Shown: positions 34,625 through 42,060 of the stretch, piece after piece
How the letters are laid out: the number at the start of each line of letters is the position of its first letter
How positions within the stretch are numbered: position 1 is the stretch's first letter
Assembly: GCA_019120395.1 (NCBI GenBank)
Contig: DWVD01000022.1
Coordinates: forward strand, 1-44,329
DNA length: 44,329 nucleotides
Source: Candidatus Gemmiger faecigallinarum
Lineage (GTDB): Bacteria; Bacillota; Clostridia; Oscillospirales; Ruminococcaceae
Direction of reading: 5' to 3'
Program-made: the position numbers and the translations under genes
The notes under the pieces: generated by a model
What the model saw: the letters and a program-made list of their open reading frames with translations, nothing else
The model's database searches: none
What the model was told of the DNA's origin: nothing

Positions 34625-35398
34625 TCAGCCGCGGGCGGGGCCGTTTGACTGGATCAGTTCCTGCAGGGTGACATGCTCGTTGCGGTAACGGGCCTGGGGA
34701 TTTTTTTCCGGCACCGTCAGGGCGATGGCCTTTTGCGGGCAGGCATGGGCGCAGGCCAGGCAGGTCTGGCAGTTGCCCGGCGTGTGGACGGCCCGGCCCT
34801 CCACCACGCGGATGGAACCGGACGGGCAGACCTGCTGGCAGATCCCGCAGCCGATGCAGCCGTCGGTCACCCGCAGCAGGTGCTGCCAGGCGTCGGCGGG
34901 CATGCGGCTCATATTGGCCAGGAACTCGCCGTGGGCGGCGCGGTCGGCCTCGGTCACCTGGGGGCGGCAGCGGCGGCCGGCTTCCAGATCGGCGCGGATG
35001 GCGGCCAGCTGCTCGTCCACATGCTTGTCCATCTTGCGCTGTTCGTCCATGTCAAAGCTGGGCAGCCAGTTGTCCACCATCAGCACCTGGTTGATGTAAT
35101 CCACCCGCAGGCCGCAGCCGTCACAGAACTGCGCGGCCAGCTCCACCGCGTTGGCGTGGCGGTTGCCGTAGGTCAGCACCAGGTAAAAATAATCGGTGTC
35201 GAACCGGGCTTTGCGCAAAAACTCTTTGACCATCGCGGGCATCTCGTGGCCGTAAATGGGCGCGGCGACGCCGATCTGCGGGGCGGAAAACTGCAGCGCC
35301 CCGCCGGAACGCATCAGCTGGGGGATGCTGCGGCAGTCCCGGTCCAGCTGCCGGGCGGCGTACAGGCTGTTGCCGGTACCGGTAAAGTAGAAGATCAT
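34625..35398 (-). CDS. EFR1-family flavodoxin/ferredoxin protein
   Basis: A 257-residue electron-transfer protein. The N-terminus is flavodoxin-like with the FMN phosphate loop TGTGNS (6-11) and IYGHEMP near 48. Two [4Fe-4S] clusters are predicted by CIGCGICQQVCP (Cys181, 184, 187, 191) and CQTCLACAHACP (Cys210, 213, 216, 220). The family is called EFR1; physiological partners are unknown. GGAGGCGTTATCC precedes the ATG. It is transcribed alone from the promoter at 35476-35506, which shares a 15-bp element with the P-type ATPase promoter. Confidence 0.9.
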   Translation of the reverse strand: MIFYFTGTGNSLYAARQLDRDCRSIPQLMRSGGALQFSAPQIGVAAPIYGHEMPAMVKEFLRKARFDTDYFYLVLTYGNRHANAVELAAQFCDGCGLRVDYINQVLMVDNWLPSFDMDEQRKMDKHVDEQLAAIRADLEAGRRCRPQVTEADRAAHGEFLANMSRMPADAWQHLLRVTDGCIGCGICQQVCPSGSIRVVEGRAVHTPGNCQTCLACAHACPQKAIALTVPEKNPQARYRNEHVTLQELIQSNGPARG

Positions 35399-35475
35399 GG
35401 ATAACGCCTCCTGATTGCAAGCATGGGTGTGGGGTCCGCCCGCCGCAGGCAGACGCGCGGCGGGCTTTCCCTTAC

Positions 35476-35506
35476 AGGATACATTGCGGTAGCGGCTACC
35501 GGTCAA
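35476..35506 (-). promoter_or_regulatory. EFR1 promoter with 19-bp spacer and dyad
   Basis: On the minus strand TTGACC (complement of 35501-35506) and TATCCT (35476-35481) are 19 bases apart. The spacer contains a perfect dyad, GGTAGC-G-GCTACC (35488-35500 on the plus strand). Long spacers with a central dyad are typical of MerR-family control. The element GGCTACCGGTCAAGA recurs at the P-type ATPase promoter. Confidence 0.65.
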
Positions 35507-35555
35507 GAGGCAAAACGCACAAAAATCACAGGCCGCGCGGCGGCAGGGGGGCGGA

Positions 35556-36434
35556 TCACAGCAGCATGGCGGCGGTGCCGGCCACCAGCAGCGCAAGCCC
35601 CGCCAGGCCGCGGCGGCTCAGCCGCTCGCCCAGCACGATGCGGGAGAACAGGATGGTGACCAGGATGCTCAGCTTGTCGATGGGCACCACCACGCTGGCC
35701 GGGCCGTCCTGCAAGGCGCGGTAGTAGCACAGCCAGGAAAGCCCGGTGGTAACGCCGGACAGCACCAGAAACACCCAGCTTTTGCGGCTGATATGCCGGA
35801 TGCCCCGCTGTTGCCCGGACACGAACACCAGCACCCAGGCCATGACCAGCACCACCACGGTGCGCAGGGCGGTGCCCAGGTTGGAATCCACCTGTTCCAC
35901 GCCGATCTTGCCAAAGATGGAAGTCAGGCTGGCGAACAGCGCCGAGAGCAGCGCGAACACCAGCCAGCTGCGCCCTCCGGACGGGGCGGCCTGCCCCGCC
36001 TGCCCGGCGTCGGGGCGAGGCGAGATCATCAGCAGCGTGCCGGCGCCGATGCCCGCCACGCCCAGCAGCTGCGGCAGCGACGGCGTTTCGCCCAGGAACA
36101 GGAAAGCCAGCAGGATGGTCAGCACCGTACTGGATTTGTCGATGGGCGCGACCTTGTTCACATCGCCCAGCTGCAAAGCGCGGAAATAACACAGCCAGGA
36201 CGCCCCGGTGCAAAACCCGGACAGGGCCAAAAACAGCAGCGTCTGCGGCGTAAGCTGCGCTAGGCCGTCCTGCGCGCCGGCCACAAAGACCATCAGCCAG
36301 GAAAACAGCAGCACCACCACGGTGCGCACCGCCGTCGCCAGGTTGGAGTTGACGTTCTCGATGCCGATCTTGGCCAGCACCGCTGTGATGCCGGCATAAA
36401 AAGCGGACCCCGCCGCGAACAAAAGCCAGGCCAT
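35556..36434 (-). CDS. EamA-family (DMT) transporter
   Basis: A 292-residue inner-membrane protein with ten predicted spans in two homologous EamA halves; the repeat signature appears twice (PIDKSSTVLTILLAFLFLGE near 100 and PIDKLSILVTILFSRIVLGE near 255). The substrate is unknown; relatives export amino acids or other metabolites. The ATG at 36434 is preferred because GGGAGG lies seven bases upstream; in-frame ATGs at 36440 and 36449 are too close to it or before it. It is probably monocistronic, between the response-regulator and EFR1 genes. Confidence 0.88.
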   Translation of the reverse strand: MAWLLFAAGSAFYAGITAVLAKIGIENVNSNLATAVRTVVVLLFSWLMVFVAGAQDGLAQLTPQTLLFLALSGFCTGASWLCYFRALQLGDVNKVAPIDKSSTVLTILLAFLFLGETPSLPQLLGVAGIGAGTLLMISPRPDAGQAGQAAPSGGRSWLVFALLSALFASLTSIFGKIGVEQVDSNLGTALRTVVVLVMAWVLVFVSGQQRGIRHISRKSWVFLVLSGVTTGLSWLCYYRALQDGPASVVVPIDKLSILVTILFSRIVLGERLSRRGLAGLALLVAGTAAMLL

Positions 36435-36510
36435 GTTCATGCCTCCCAAACAACTTCTGCGGCCGCCCCTGCCGGCGGGCCGCTTTTGCGTATGGTTTCC
36501 GATGCGATAT

Positions 36511-37200
36511 CTACGGCCGGAACCGGTACCCTGCGCCCCATACCGTCTGGATATGGCAGGGGTGGGCAGGGTCGCGCTCGATCTTTTCCCGCAGGCGGTT
36601 GATGTGCACCGCCACCGTCACGGTGTCGCCCATGGCGTCGTAGCCCCAGATGCGGTCGTACAGCGTGTCTCTGCTGAACACGATGTCCGGGTTGGACATC
36701 AGGAACAGCAAAAGCTCGTATTCCTTGTTTTTCAGGGTGACCTCGCGCCCGTCCACAAACACCCGGCGGGCGTCGGTCAGCAGCCGGATCCCGCCCAGGC
36801 AGATCTGCGCCCGGGGGCGGCCTCCGGACTGCTTGAGCTGCTCGTAGCGGGCCAGGTGGGCGCGCAGGCGGGCCACCAGCACGCCGGGGGAAAATGGTTT
36901 GGTGATGTAGTCGTCCGCGCCCAGGCCCAGACCGCGGATCAGGTCGATGTCCTCCTGCAGGGCGGTCACCATCAGGATCGGCGTGTCCACGGCCTCGCGC
37001 AGCCTGCGGCAGAGGGCAAAGCCGTCCAGGCCGGGAAGCATCAGATCCAGCAGGATTCCATCGTATCCCCCGGTCAGGCCCATTGTCAAGCCCGTGCCGC
37101 CGTCGGCGGCAATATCCGCCGCAAAACCGTTGGCCAGCAGGTAGTCCCGCTCGATGCCGGCGATGGCGTCGTCGTCCTCAATGATCAGGATCCGTTTCAT
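36511..37200 (-). CDS. OmpR-family response regulator
   Basis: A 229-residue transcription factor. The receiver has the acidic pair Asp9/Asp10 (IIEDDD), phospho-acceptor Asp52 in LLDLMLPG and the lysine in YITKPFSPG. The C-terminal winged helix ends GDTVTVAVHINRLREKIE and VWGAGYRF. AAAGGGG precedes the ATG at 37200, which overlaps the 3' end of the kinase gene by 23 bases. It is the last gene of the P-type ATPase-kinase-regulator operon. The 11-bp-spaced TAAAC repeats at 41062-41099 are likely binding sites. Confidence 0.92.
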   Translation of the reverse strand: MKRILIIEDDDAIAGIERDYLLANGFAADIAADGGTGLTMGLTGGYDGILLDLMLPGLDGFALCRRLREAVDTPILMVTALQEDIDLIRGLGLGADDYITKPFSPGVLVARLRAHLARYEQLKQSGGRPRAQICLGGIRLLTDARRVFVDGREVTLKNKEYELLLFLMSNPDIVFSRDTLYDRIWGYDAMGDTVTVAVHINRLREKIERDPAHPCHIQTVWGAGYRFRP

Positions 37201-38641
37201 GGTGGTCCCCTTTCTCCGGCGCGGCAAGCGGCAGCGTCAGCGTGACGCACAGCCCGCCGTCCGGCAGATTCCGGGCGGATACCCGGCCGCCCATCCGCGC
37301 GGCGGCCCGGGCCACGATGGCCAGCCCCAGGCCGCTGCCCCCGGCCGGGCGGCGGGCCGGGTCGGCGCGGTAAAACACGTCAAACAGCCGGGGCAGGGCC
37401 TGTTCCGGCACGCCGGGGCCGTCGTCGGACACGGCCAGCACCAGGCTGCAGCCCTCGATCCGCCCGTCCAGCCGGGCGGCGCCCAGCGGTTTTGCCTTGT
37501 ACCGGGCGCAGTTGTCCAGCAAATTGGTCAGGATGCTGCGGAAGTAGGTGGGGTCGGCCAGGATCCATGCCCCTTCCGGCAGCGGGCCTGCCTCCACCGC
37601 CAGACCCTGCCGCCGGTAGTCCCGGGCGGCTGCGGCCAGGAACTCCCGGATCTCCCCGGCAGGGTCCAGCAGCTCGGGGGCGTAGGGGTATTCGCCCAAG
37701 TCCATTTTGGAAAAAAGGAACAGTTTTTTCACCAGACGGTCCAGCTCGTCGGCACGGGCGCGGATGATGTCCAGATAGGCCGCCTGCTTCTGCGGCGTGT
37801 CGGCCACGCCGTCGATCAGCCCCTCCACATAGGCGCGGATGGCGGTCAGCGGCGAGCGGATGTCGTGGGAGATGCTGGCCAGCAGCTCTTTGCGGCCGGC
37901 TTCCTCCCGCTGCGTTTTTTGCACCGAGTCGCGCAGCCGCCCGGCCATCTCGTTGAAAGCGGCGCAGACCGGCGCAAATTCGTCCGGCTGGTCGTAGACG
38001 ATGCGGTGGTCCAGGTTGCCGTCCCGAATCTGGGCCGCGCCGTCGGCCAGCGTCTGCAGCGGCCGGGTGATATGCCGCAGCACAAAGCGGGTCAAAAAAC
38101 GGTTGACCGCGGCCACCGCCGCCAGCACCGCCGCCACGCTGGCGGCCAGGAACAGCGCGGCGTTTTGCTTCAGCGCGCGGGCGTCCAGCGCCGGGACCGG
38201 GCTGTACAGCCGGTAGCGGCCTTCCGCCAGCGCCCCGCCGGTCAACTCACGGCGTCCGTCGGACACGGTGCCCGCGCCGTCCAGGGCGTCCAGCGCCCGG
38301 CCCAGCGCGCCGTCCATCCCGGCGGGGCGCTGGCCGAACGTGTATTCCGCGCCGTGGGCATACACCACCAGGCAGGCGTTTTGCCCGCGGCAGGCCTGGT
38401 CCAGCCGGGCCGCAAGGCCGTCGCGCTCTTCGCCGCCGGGGGCGGCCAGCCAGTCGCCGGCCAGGCCGGTCAGCCGGGCGCGGGTCTCCTGTCGCTCGTG
38501 CTGGCTGGAAAGCCGCAGGTCGGCGGGGGCGGCAAAGGCCGCAAACGCGCCCAGCGCCGCCACCAGCACCAGCACCGCCAGCAGGGCGGGGATGACAAGC
38601 ATCAGCAGATTGGAGAAAAACAGCCGCCGTTTCAGCGTCAT
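37178..38641 (-). CDS. Sensor histidine kinase
   Basis: A 487-residue membrane kinase. Two membrane spans (about 9-35 and 160-178) enclose an extracellular sensor domain of about 120 residues. A HAMP domain follows (about 180-235), then the phospho-acceptor His259 in SISHDIRSPLTA. The catalytic domain has an N box (LTNLLDNCARYKA), G1 (VSDDGPGVP) and G2 (GGSGLGLAI). The start at 38641 follows AAAGGA at eight bases; longer frames only mirror the ATPase gene. It should phosphorylate the adjacent regulator; the signal may be a cation or membrane stress handled by the ATPase. Confidence 0.9.
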   Translation of the reverse strand: MTLKRRLFFSNLLMLVIPALLAVLVLVAALGAFAAFAAPADLRLSSQHERQETRARLTGLAGDWLAAPGGEERDGLAARLDQACRGQNACLVVYAHGAEYTFGQRPAGMDGALGRALDALDGAGTVSDGRRELTGGALAEGRYRLYSPVPALDARALKQNAALFLAASVAAVLAAVAAVNRFLTRFVLRHITRPLQTLADGAAQIRDGNLDHRIVYDQPDEFAPVCAAFNEMAGRLRDSVQKTQREEAGRKELLASISHDIRSPLTAIRAYVEGLIDGVADTPQKQAAYLDIIRARADELDRLVKKLFLFSKMDLGEYPYAPELLDPAGEIREFLAAAARDYRRQGLAVEAGPLPEGAWILADPTYFRSILTNLLDNCARYKAKPLGAARLDGRIEGCSLVLAVSDDGPGVPEQALPRLFDVFYRADPARRPAGGSGLGLAIVARAAARMGGRVSARNLPDGGLCVTLTLPLAAPEKGDHHETDPDH

Positions 38642-38682
38642 GGCAACCATCCTTTCGCATTTTTGGGCGGCGGGCCGCATTT

Positions 38683-41007
38683 TCAGCCGGCGCGGGGCGG
38701 CAGGCGGCGCAGCAGGGCGGCGACGGCGCGCTCCAGCGCAAAGCTCAGCGCCGCCAGCGCGGCAAACAGCGCCAGGGCCGCCGGCTGCGCCGCGGGCAGC
38801 TGCAAAACCCCGCGGAACAGCAGCACCGCCAGATAAAACCCGCCGGTCATCGTTACGCACAGGAACGCCCGCAGCCGGTCCAGCGGCCAGCAGGACTTCC
38901 AAACTGCCTGTATGCCCACCGTGCCCACCAGCAGGTAAAGCGCCAGCTGCAGCTGCCCGGCGTCCAGGCCCAGGCGGGGCGCCAGCAGAAAGGCGGGCAG
39001 GCAGCACAGCACAAAGGACGCCGCGTTGGGGACGGCGCGGCGCAGCACCGTGGGCAGAAAACGCCCCTGTACCCGGCGCCCGTCCGGCACAAAGGTGGTG
39101 AAAAAGGCGGGGTAGCCTTCAATGACCAGGTCGATCAGCGTGATCTGGATGGGCACAAAGGGGAAGGGGATGTTTGCCAGCAGGCAGATCAGGCAGAGCA
39201 GGACCGAGTAGACCGTTTTGACAAAGAACACCCCCGCCACCCGGGTGATATTGTTCACCACCCGGCGGCCCTCGGCCAATACGGCGGGCAGCGCGCCGAA
39301 ATCAGAGTCCAGCAGTACGATCTGGGCGATCTGGCGGGCGGCGTCGCTGCCCTGCGCCACGGCGATGCTGCAGTCGGCCTCCCGCAGGGCCAGCAGGTCG
39401 TTGACGCCGTCGCCGGTCATGGCCACGGTGCGGCCCTGGCGGCGCAGCGCCTGCACCAGCTGCTGCTTTTGGCGGGGCGATACCCGCCCGAACACCGCAT
39501 AGTCCCGTGCGGCCGCCTCGATGGCGGCCGGGTCGGTAATGCCGGTCATGTCGATGCAGCGGTCGGCGTGGGGAAAGCCTGCCTGCGCCGCCAGCGCCGA
39601 GACCGTGGCGGGGCTGTCGCCCGAGATCAGCCGGCAGTCCACCCCCTCGCGCTGGAAATACTCCAGCGTTTGGGCGGCGTTGGGGCGCAGCGGGTCGCAC
39701 AGCACAATGCCGGCCAGCACCCGCACCGGCGGCAGGGGCGCGTCGGCCCGCACCGGGGCGTCGGCAATACCGGCCAGCAGCACCCGCCTGCCTTCGGCCA
39801 TGGCCTGCTGCAGGGCGGGCGGCAGCGGGCCGGGGCTAAGCCGTTCCGGCGCGCCCACCACAAAGGTGAAGCGGTCAAACTCCACCGCGCTCCATTTGCG
39901 CGCGGAGGAGAAAGCCACCGTCCGCCGGGGCGTCAGGCTGCCGTTTGGGGCAAAATGGGCCTGCAGGGCCTGGAAGGTGGCGTTGCTGTCCGGCGCGGCC
40001 TGCAAAAAAGCGCCCATCATCCGGGCAAAAGGGGCGGCCTGCCCGGCAGGGGTCAGCTCCACCCGCTCCACCTGCATGGCGCCCCGGGTCAGTGTCCCGG
40101 TCTTGTCCAGGCAGAGGGTGTCCACATGGGCCAGCGTCTCCAGTGAAAACAATTTCTGTACCAGCACCTGTTTTTTGGAAAGGGCGATGGTCCCCGCCGC
40201 CAGGCTGATGCTGATCAATAGCACCAGACCCTTGGGCAGCATGCCCAGCAGGCCCGCCGCGGTGGAAACGACGGCGGACTGGACGGCGGCGCCCCGCAGC
40301 AGGGCTTCGGCAAACAGCAAAAGCCCCAGCGGCGGGATCAGAAAACCGGTAAACCGGGTGACCCGGCGCATCGAGGTCAGCAGCTCCGAGTTGACCCGCC
40401 GCAGCTGCCGGGCTTCCCGGGCAAGGCGGGCGGCGTAGCTTTCGCCGCCCACCCGGGCCAGCACCGCGCGGCAGCGGCCGCTGACGATGACGCTGCCGGA
40501 CAGCAGCTGCCGGCCCGGGCCTTTGTCCACCGGGTCGGACTCGCCGGTCAGCAGCGACTCGTTCACCTCCACGCTGCCGGTCAGGACCTGCGCGTCGGCG
40601 CAGACCTGCTCGCCGGCAGACAGTTCCACAACGTCGCTTTCCACCAGCTCCTGCACCGGCAGGGCCAGCACCCGGCCGCCGCGCATCACATGGGCGGACG
40701 GCGCGGACAGGATGGACAGCCGGTCCACCAGCCGTTTGGCATGCAGCTCCTGCGCTGCGCCGATCAGGGTGTTCAGCGCAATGATCAGGATGAACAGCAT
40801 GTTGGACCAGGCCCCCACCGCGCCCAGGGCGATGGCGATCAGCAGGTTCAGCAGGTTGAACAGGGTACAGACGTTGTCCCGCCAGATCTGTCCGACGGAT
40901 TTTGTGACGGGCTCCGGGGCGGCGTTCTGGCGGCCGCGGCGGCGCTGCGCCTCCACTTCCTCGGCGGTCAGGCCCAGTTCGGGGGCGGGGCAGAGCGGTT
41001 TTGACAT
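38683..41007 (-). CDS. Cation-translocating P-type ATPase (CtpE-like)
   Basis: A 774-residue membrane pump. Visible motifs are TGES (154-157, actuator), DKTGTLT with phospho-acceptor Asp301, the hinge TGDGVND in the P domain, and about eight to ten membrane spans. No N-terminal metal-binding domain is present. The M4 ion-site motif reads PKGL (258-261), whereas PEGL is common in Ca2+/Mg2+-type pumps. The layout resembles CtpE-like Ca2+ ATPases of Gram-positive bacteria, but the ion is unproven. GGAGGGATGCCGCC precedes the ATG. It is first in the operon with the kinase and regulator. Confidence 0.9.
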   Translation of the reverse strand: MSKPLCPAPELGLTAEEVEAQRRRGRQNAAPEPVTKSVGQIWRDNVCTLFNLLNLLIAIALGAVGAWSNMLFILIIALNTLIGAAQELHAKRLVDRLSILSAPSAHVMRGGRVLALPVQELVESDVVELSAGEQVCADAQVLTGSVEVNESLLTGESDPVDKGPGRQLLSGSVIVSGRCRAVLARVGGESYAARLAREARQLRRVNSELLTSMRRVTRFTGFLIPPLGLLLFAEALLRGAAVQSAVVSTAAGLLGMLPKGLVLLISISLAAGTIALSKKQVLVQKLFSLETLAHVDTLCLDKTGTLTRGAMQVERVELTPAGQAAPFARMMGAFLQAAPDSNATFQALQAHFAPNGSLTPRRTVAFSSARKWSAVEFDRFTFVVGAPERLSPGPLPPALQQAMAEGRRVLLAGIADAPVRADAPLPPVRVLAGIVLCDPLRPNAAQTLEYFQREGVDCRLISGDSPATVSALAAQAGFPHADRCIDMTGITDPAAIEAAARDYAVFGRVSPRQKQQLVQALRRQGRTVAMTGDGVNDLLALREADCSIAVAQGSDAARQIAQIVLLDSDFGALPAVLAEGRRVVNNITRVAGVFFVKTVYSVLLCLICLLANIPFPFVPIQITLIDLVIEGYPAFFTTFVPDGRRVQGRFLPTVLRRAVPNAASFVLCCLPAFLLAPRLGLDAGQLQLALYLLVGTVGIQAVWKSCWPLDRLRAFLCVTMTGGFYLAVLLFRGVLQLPAAQPAALALFAALAALSFALERAVAALLRRLPPRAG

Positions 41008-41061
41008 GGCGGCATCCCTCCAATAAAAATCTGGATACCACCTTGCGGTACAATGACGCCT

Positions 41062-41099
41062 TAAACCCGCCGTAAACAGGGGTTAAACAGAAGTTAAAC
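41062..41099 (-). promoter_or_regulatory. Four 11-bp-spaced TAAAC repeats upstream of the ATPase gene
   Basis: TAAAC occurs at 41062, 41073, 41084 and 41095, exactly 11 bases apart (GTTTA on the transcribed strand). Tandem repeats with this period are typical binding sites for OmpR/PhoB-type regulators. The regulator of the same operon (36511-37200) is the natural candidate. A possible -10, TATCCA, lies downstream at 41032-41037 on the minus strand. Confidence 0.7.
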
Positions 41100-41115
41100 G
41101 CGCCCGCCCCTGTCT

Positions 41116-41146
41116 ATTATATAAACCGGGATAGGCTACCGGTCAA
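41116..41146 (-). promoter_or_regulatory. P-type ATPase operon upstream promoter with 19-bp spacer
   Basis: On the minus strand TTGACC (complement of 41141-41146) and TATAAT (41116-41121) are 19 bases apart. The plus-strand element GGCTACCGGTCAAGA at 41134-41148 is identical to one at the EFR1 promoter. The repeats at 41062-41099 lie downstream of its start point, so they could act on this promoter as repressor sites or on a second promoter as activator sites. The gap 41008-41327 holds these sites and the terminator at 41281. Confidence 0.6.
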
Positions 41147-41280
41147 GACCTCTGCGCCGGACGGCGCGGCAAAAGGGACAAAAACGGCAGGGGAGAGCAA
41201 AGCGGTGTGAGCGCAGGGAAGGCGTTGGTGTCGCCGCGCAGGAGGCAAACCTGCGGAGTTTCCTTGGGCGCGCTTTGCGA

Positions 41281-41304
41281 AAAAGCAGCGGCAGGCCGCT
41301 GCTG
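41281..41304 (-). terminator. Terminator after the DUF454 gene
   Basis: AGCAGCGGC at 41285-41293 pairs with GCCGCTGCT at 41296-41304. On the minus strand it is followed by a five-T run. It lies 24 bases beyond the DUF454 stop and ends the ABC exporter operon. Confidence 0.8.
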
Positions 41305-41327
41305 TATTGACGGGGACCCGGGGAAGG

Positions 41328-41726
41328 TCAGTCCCGGCCGGCGTCTGGACCGTTTCCCGGCAGCGTCTTGACGCCGAACAGAAAGTAGAGGATGTGGAAC
41401 ACCCACACGCACCCCAGCACGATGCGCCCCACCGGCACCGCGTGCATCATCACAAAGCCGATGCTCATCAGGATGGTGACGGTGACCATGATGCGGATCT
41501 TGGTCTTTTTGGTCATGCCACGGCCCTGGACGTAGCTTTCCAGGTTGTCCTTGTACAGCTTGGTGCCCACAAACCAGCGGTGCAGCCGCTGGGAACTTTT
41601 GCCAAAGCAGAAGGCCGCCAGCAGCAGAAAGGGGAAAGCCGGCAGCAGCGGCAGCACGGCGCCCACCGCCCCCAGCGCCAGGCCGACGCAGCCCAGGGCA
41701 ACGTATACGATCTTTTTCAGGTTCAT
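41328..41726 (-). CDS. DUF454 (YbaN-family) membrane protein
   Basis: A 132-residue inner-membrane protein with three to four spans and the family signature LLPAFPFLLLAAFCFGKSS followed by RLHRWF. Function is unknown; relatives are small membrane proteins found beside transporters. The ATG overlaps the stop of the preceding gene's shifted frame (ATGA), showing that the intact ancestor was coupled. GGAG lies nine bases before the ATG. It is the last gene of the ABC exporter operon. Confidence 0.88.
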   Translation of the reverse strand: MNLKKIVYVALGCVGLALGAVGAVLPLLPAFPFLLLAAFCFGKSSQRLHRWFVGTKLYKDNLESYVQGRGMTKKTKIRIMVTVTILMSIGFVMMHAVPVGRIVLGCVWVFHILYFLFGVKTLPGNGPDAGRD

Positions 41727-42060
41727 GGCTGTTTCTCCAATCGTTTCTGTTCGCGTTTGCTTTCGATCACATGGCGGACGGCCAGCACCGGGTGGTAAAA
41801 GATCATCCGCGGGCCGGAAAACCGCATCACCCGGCGGATCTGCTCCCGCATTTCGGGCCGGTAGCAGTCACCTTGCAGTTGGAGCAGAAGGTCTTTGTCT
41901 CCATAAACGGGCAGCAGTCGCTGCGCTGCCGGGCGTAGGCGTCCAGCGCGGCGCAGTCGGGGCAGAGCGGGCCTTTGGCGCGGTGGTTTTTGCGGCAGTA
42001 CAGGCGGATCATCAGCGATACCACCTGCTTTTCCCGCTCCCGTTTGGACTGGGTGTCCAT
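41723..42060 (-). pseudogene. Nitrous-oxide-stimulated-promoter family protein, frameshifted
   Basis: The first frame (ATG at 42060) gives the family start, with CRKNH, LCPDCAALDAYARQRSDCCPF and FCSNCKV, cysteine motifs probably binding metal. At about 41868 one base is missing: the family's usual HCYRPEM continuation is restored only in the next frame, where CYRPEMREQIRRVMRFSGPR, FYHPVLAVRHV and a stop at 41723 follow. Without the shift the product is a 77-residue protein ending at 41827. The gene overlaps the ABC gene stop and the DUF454 start, so the operon order is intact. It is either a real frameshift or a sequencing error. The function of the family is unknown. Confidence 0.8.

Noticed and set aside
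36464-36487. GC-rich hairpin with TTTT between the EamA and response-regulator genes
   Set aside because: The T run is on the plus strand although both flanking genes are minus-strand, and the stem is interrupted; not supported as a terminator.
37154-38836. 560-residue plus-strand open frame over the histidine kinase
   Set aside because: Antisense shadow; the minus strand carries the H box, N box and G boxes.
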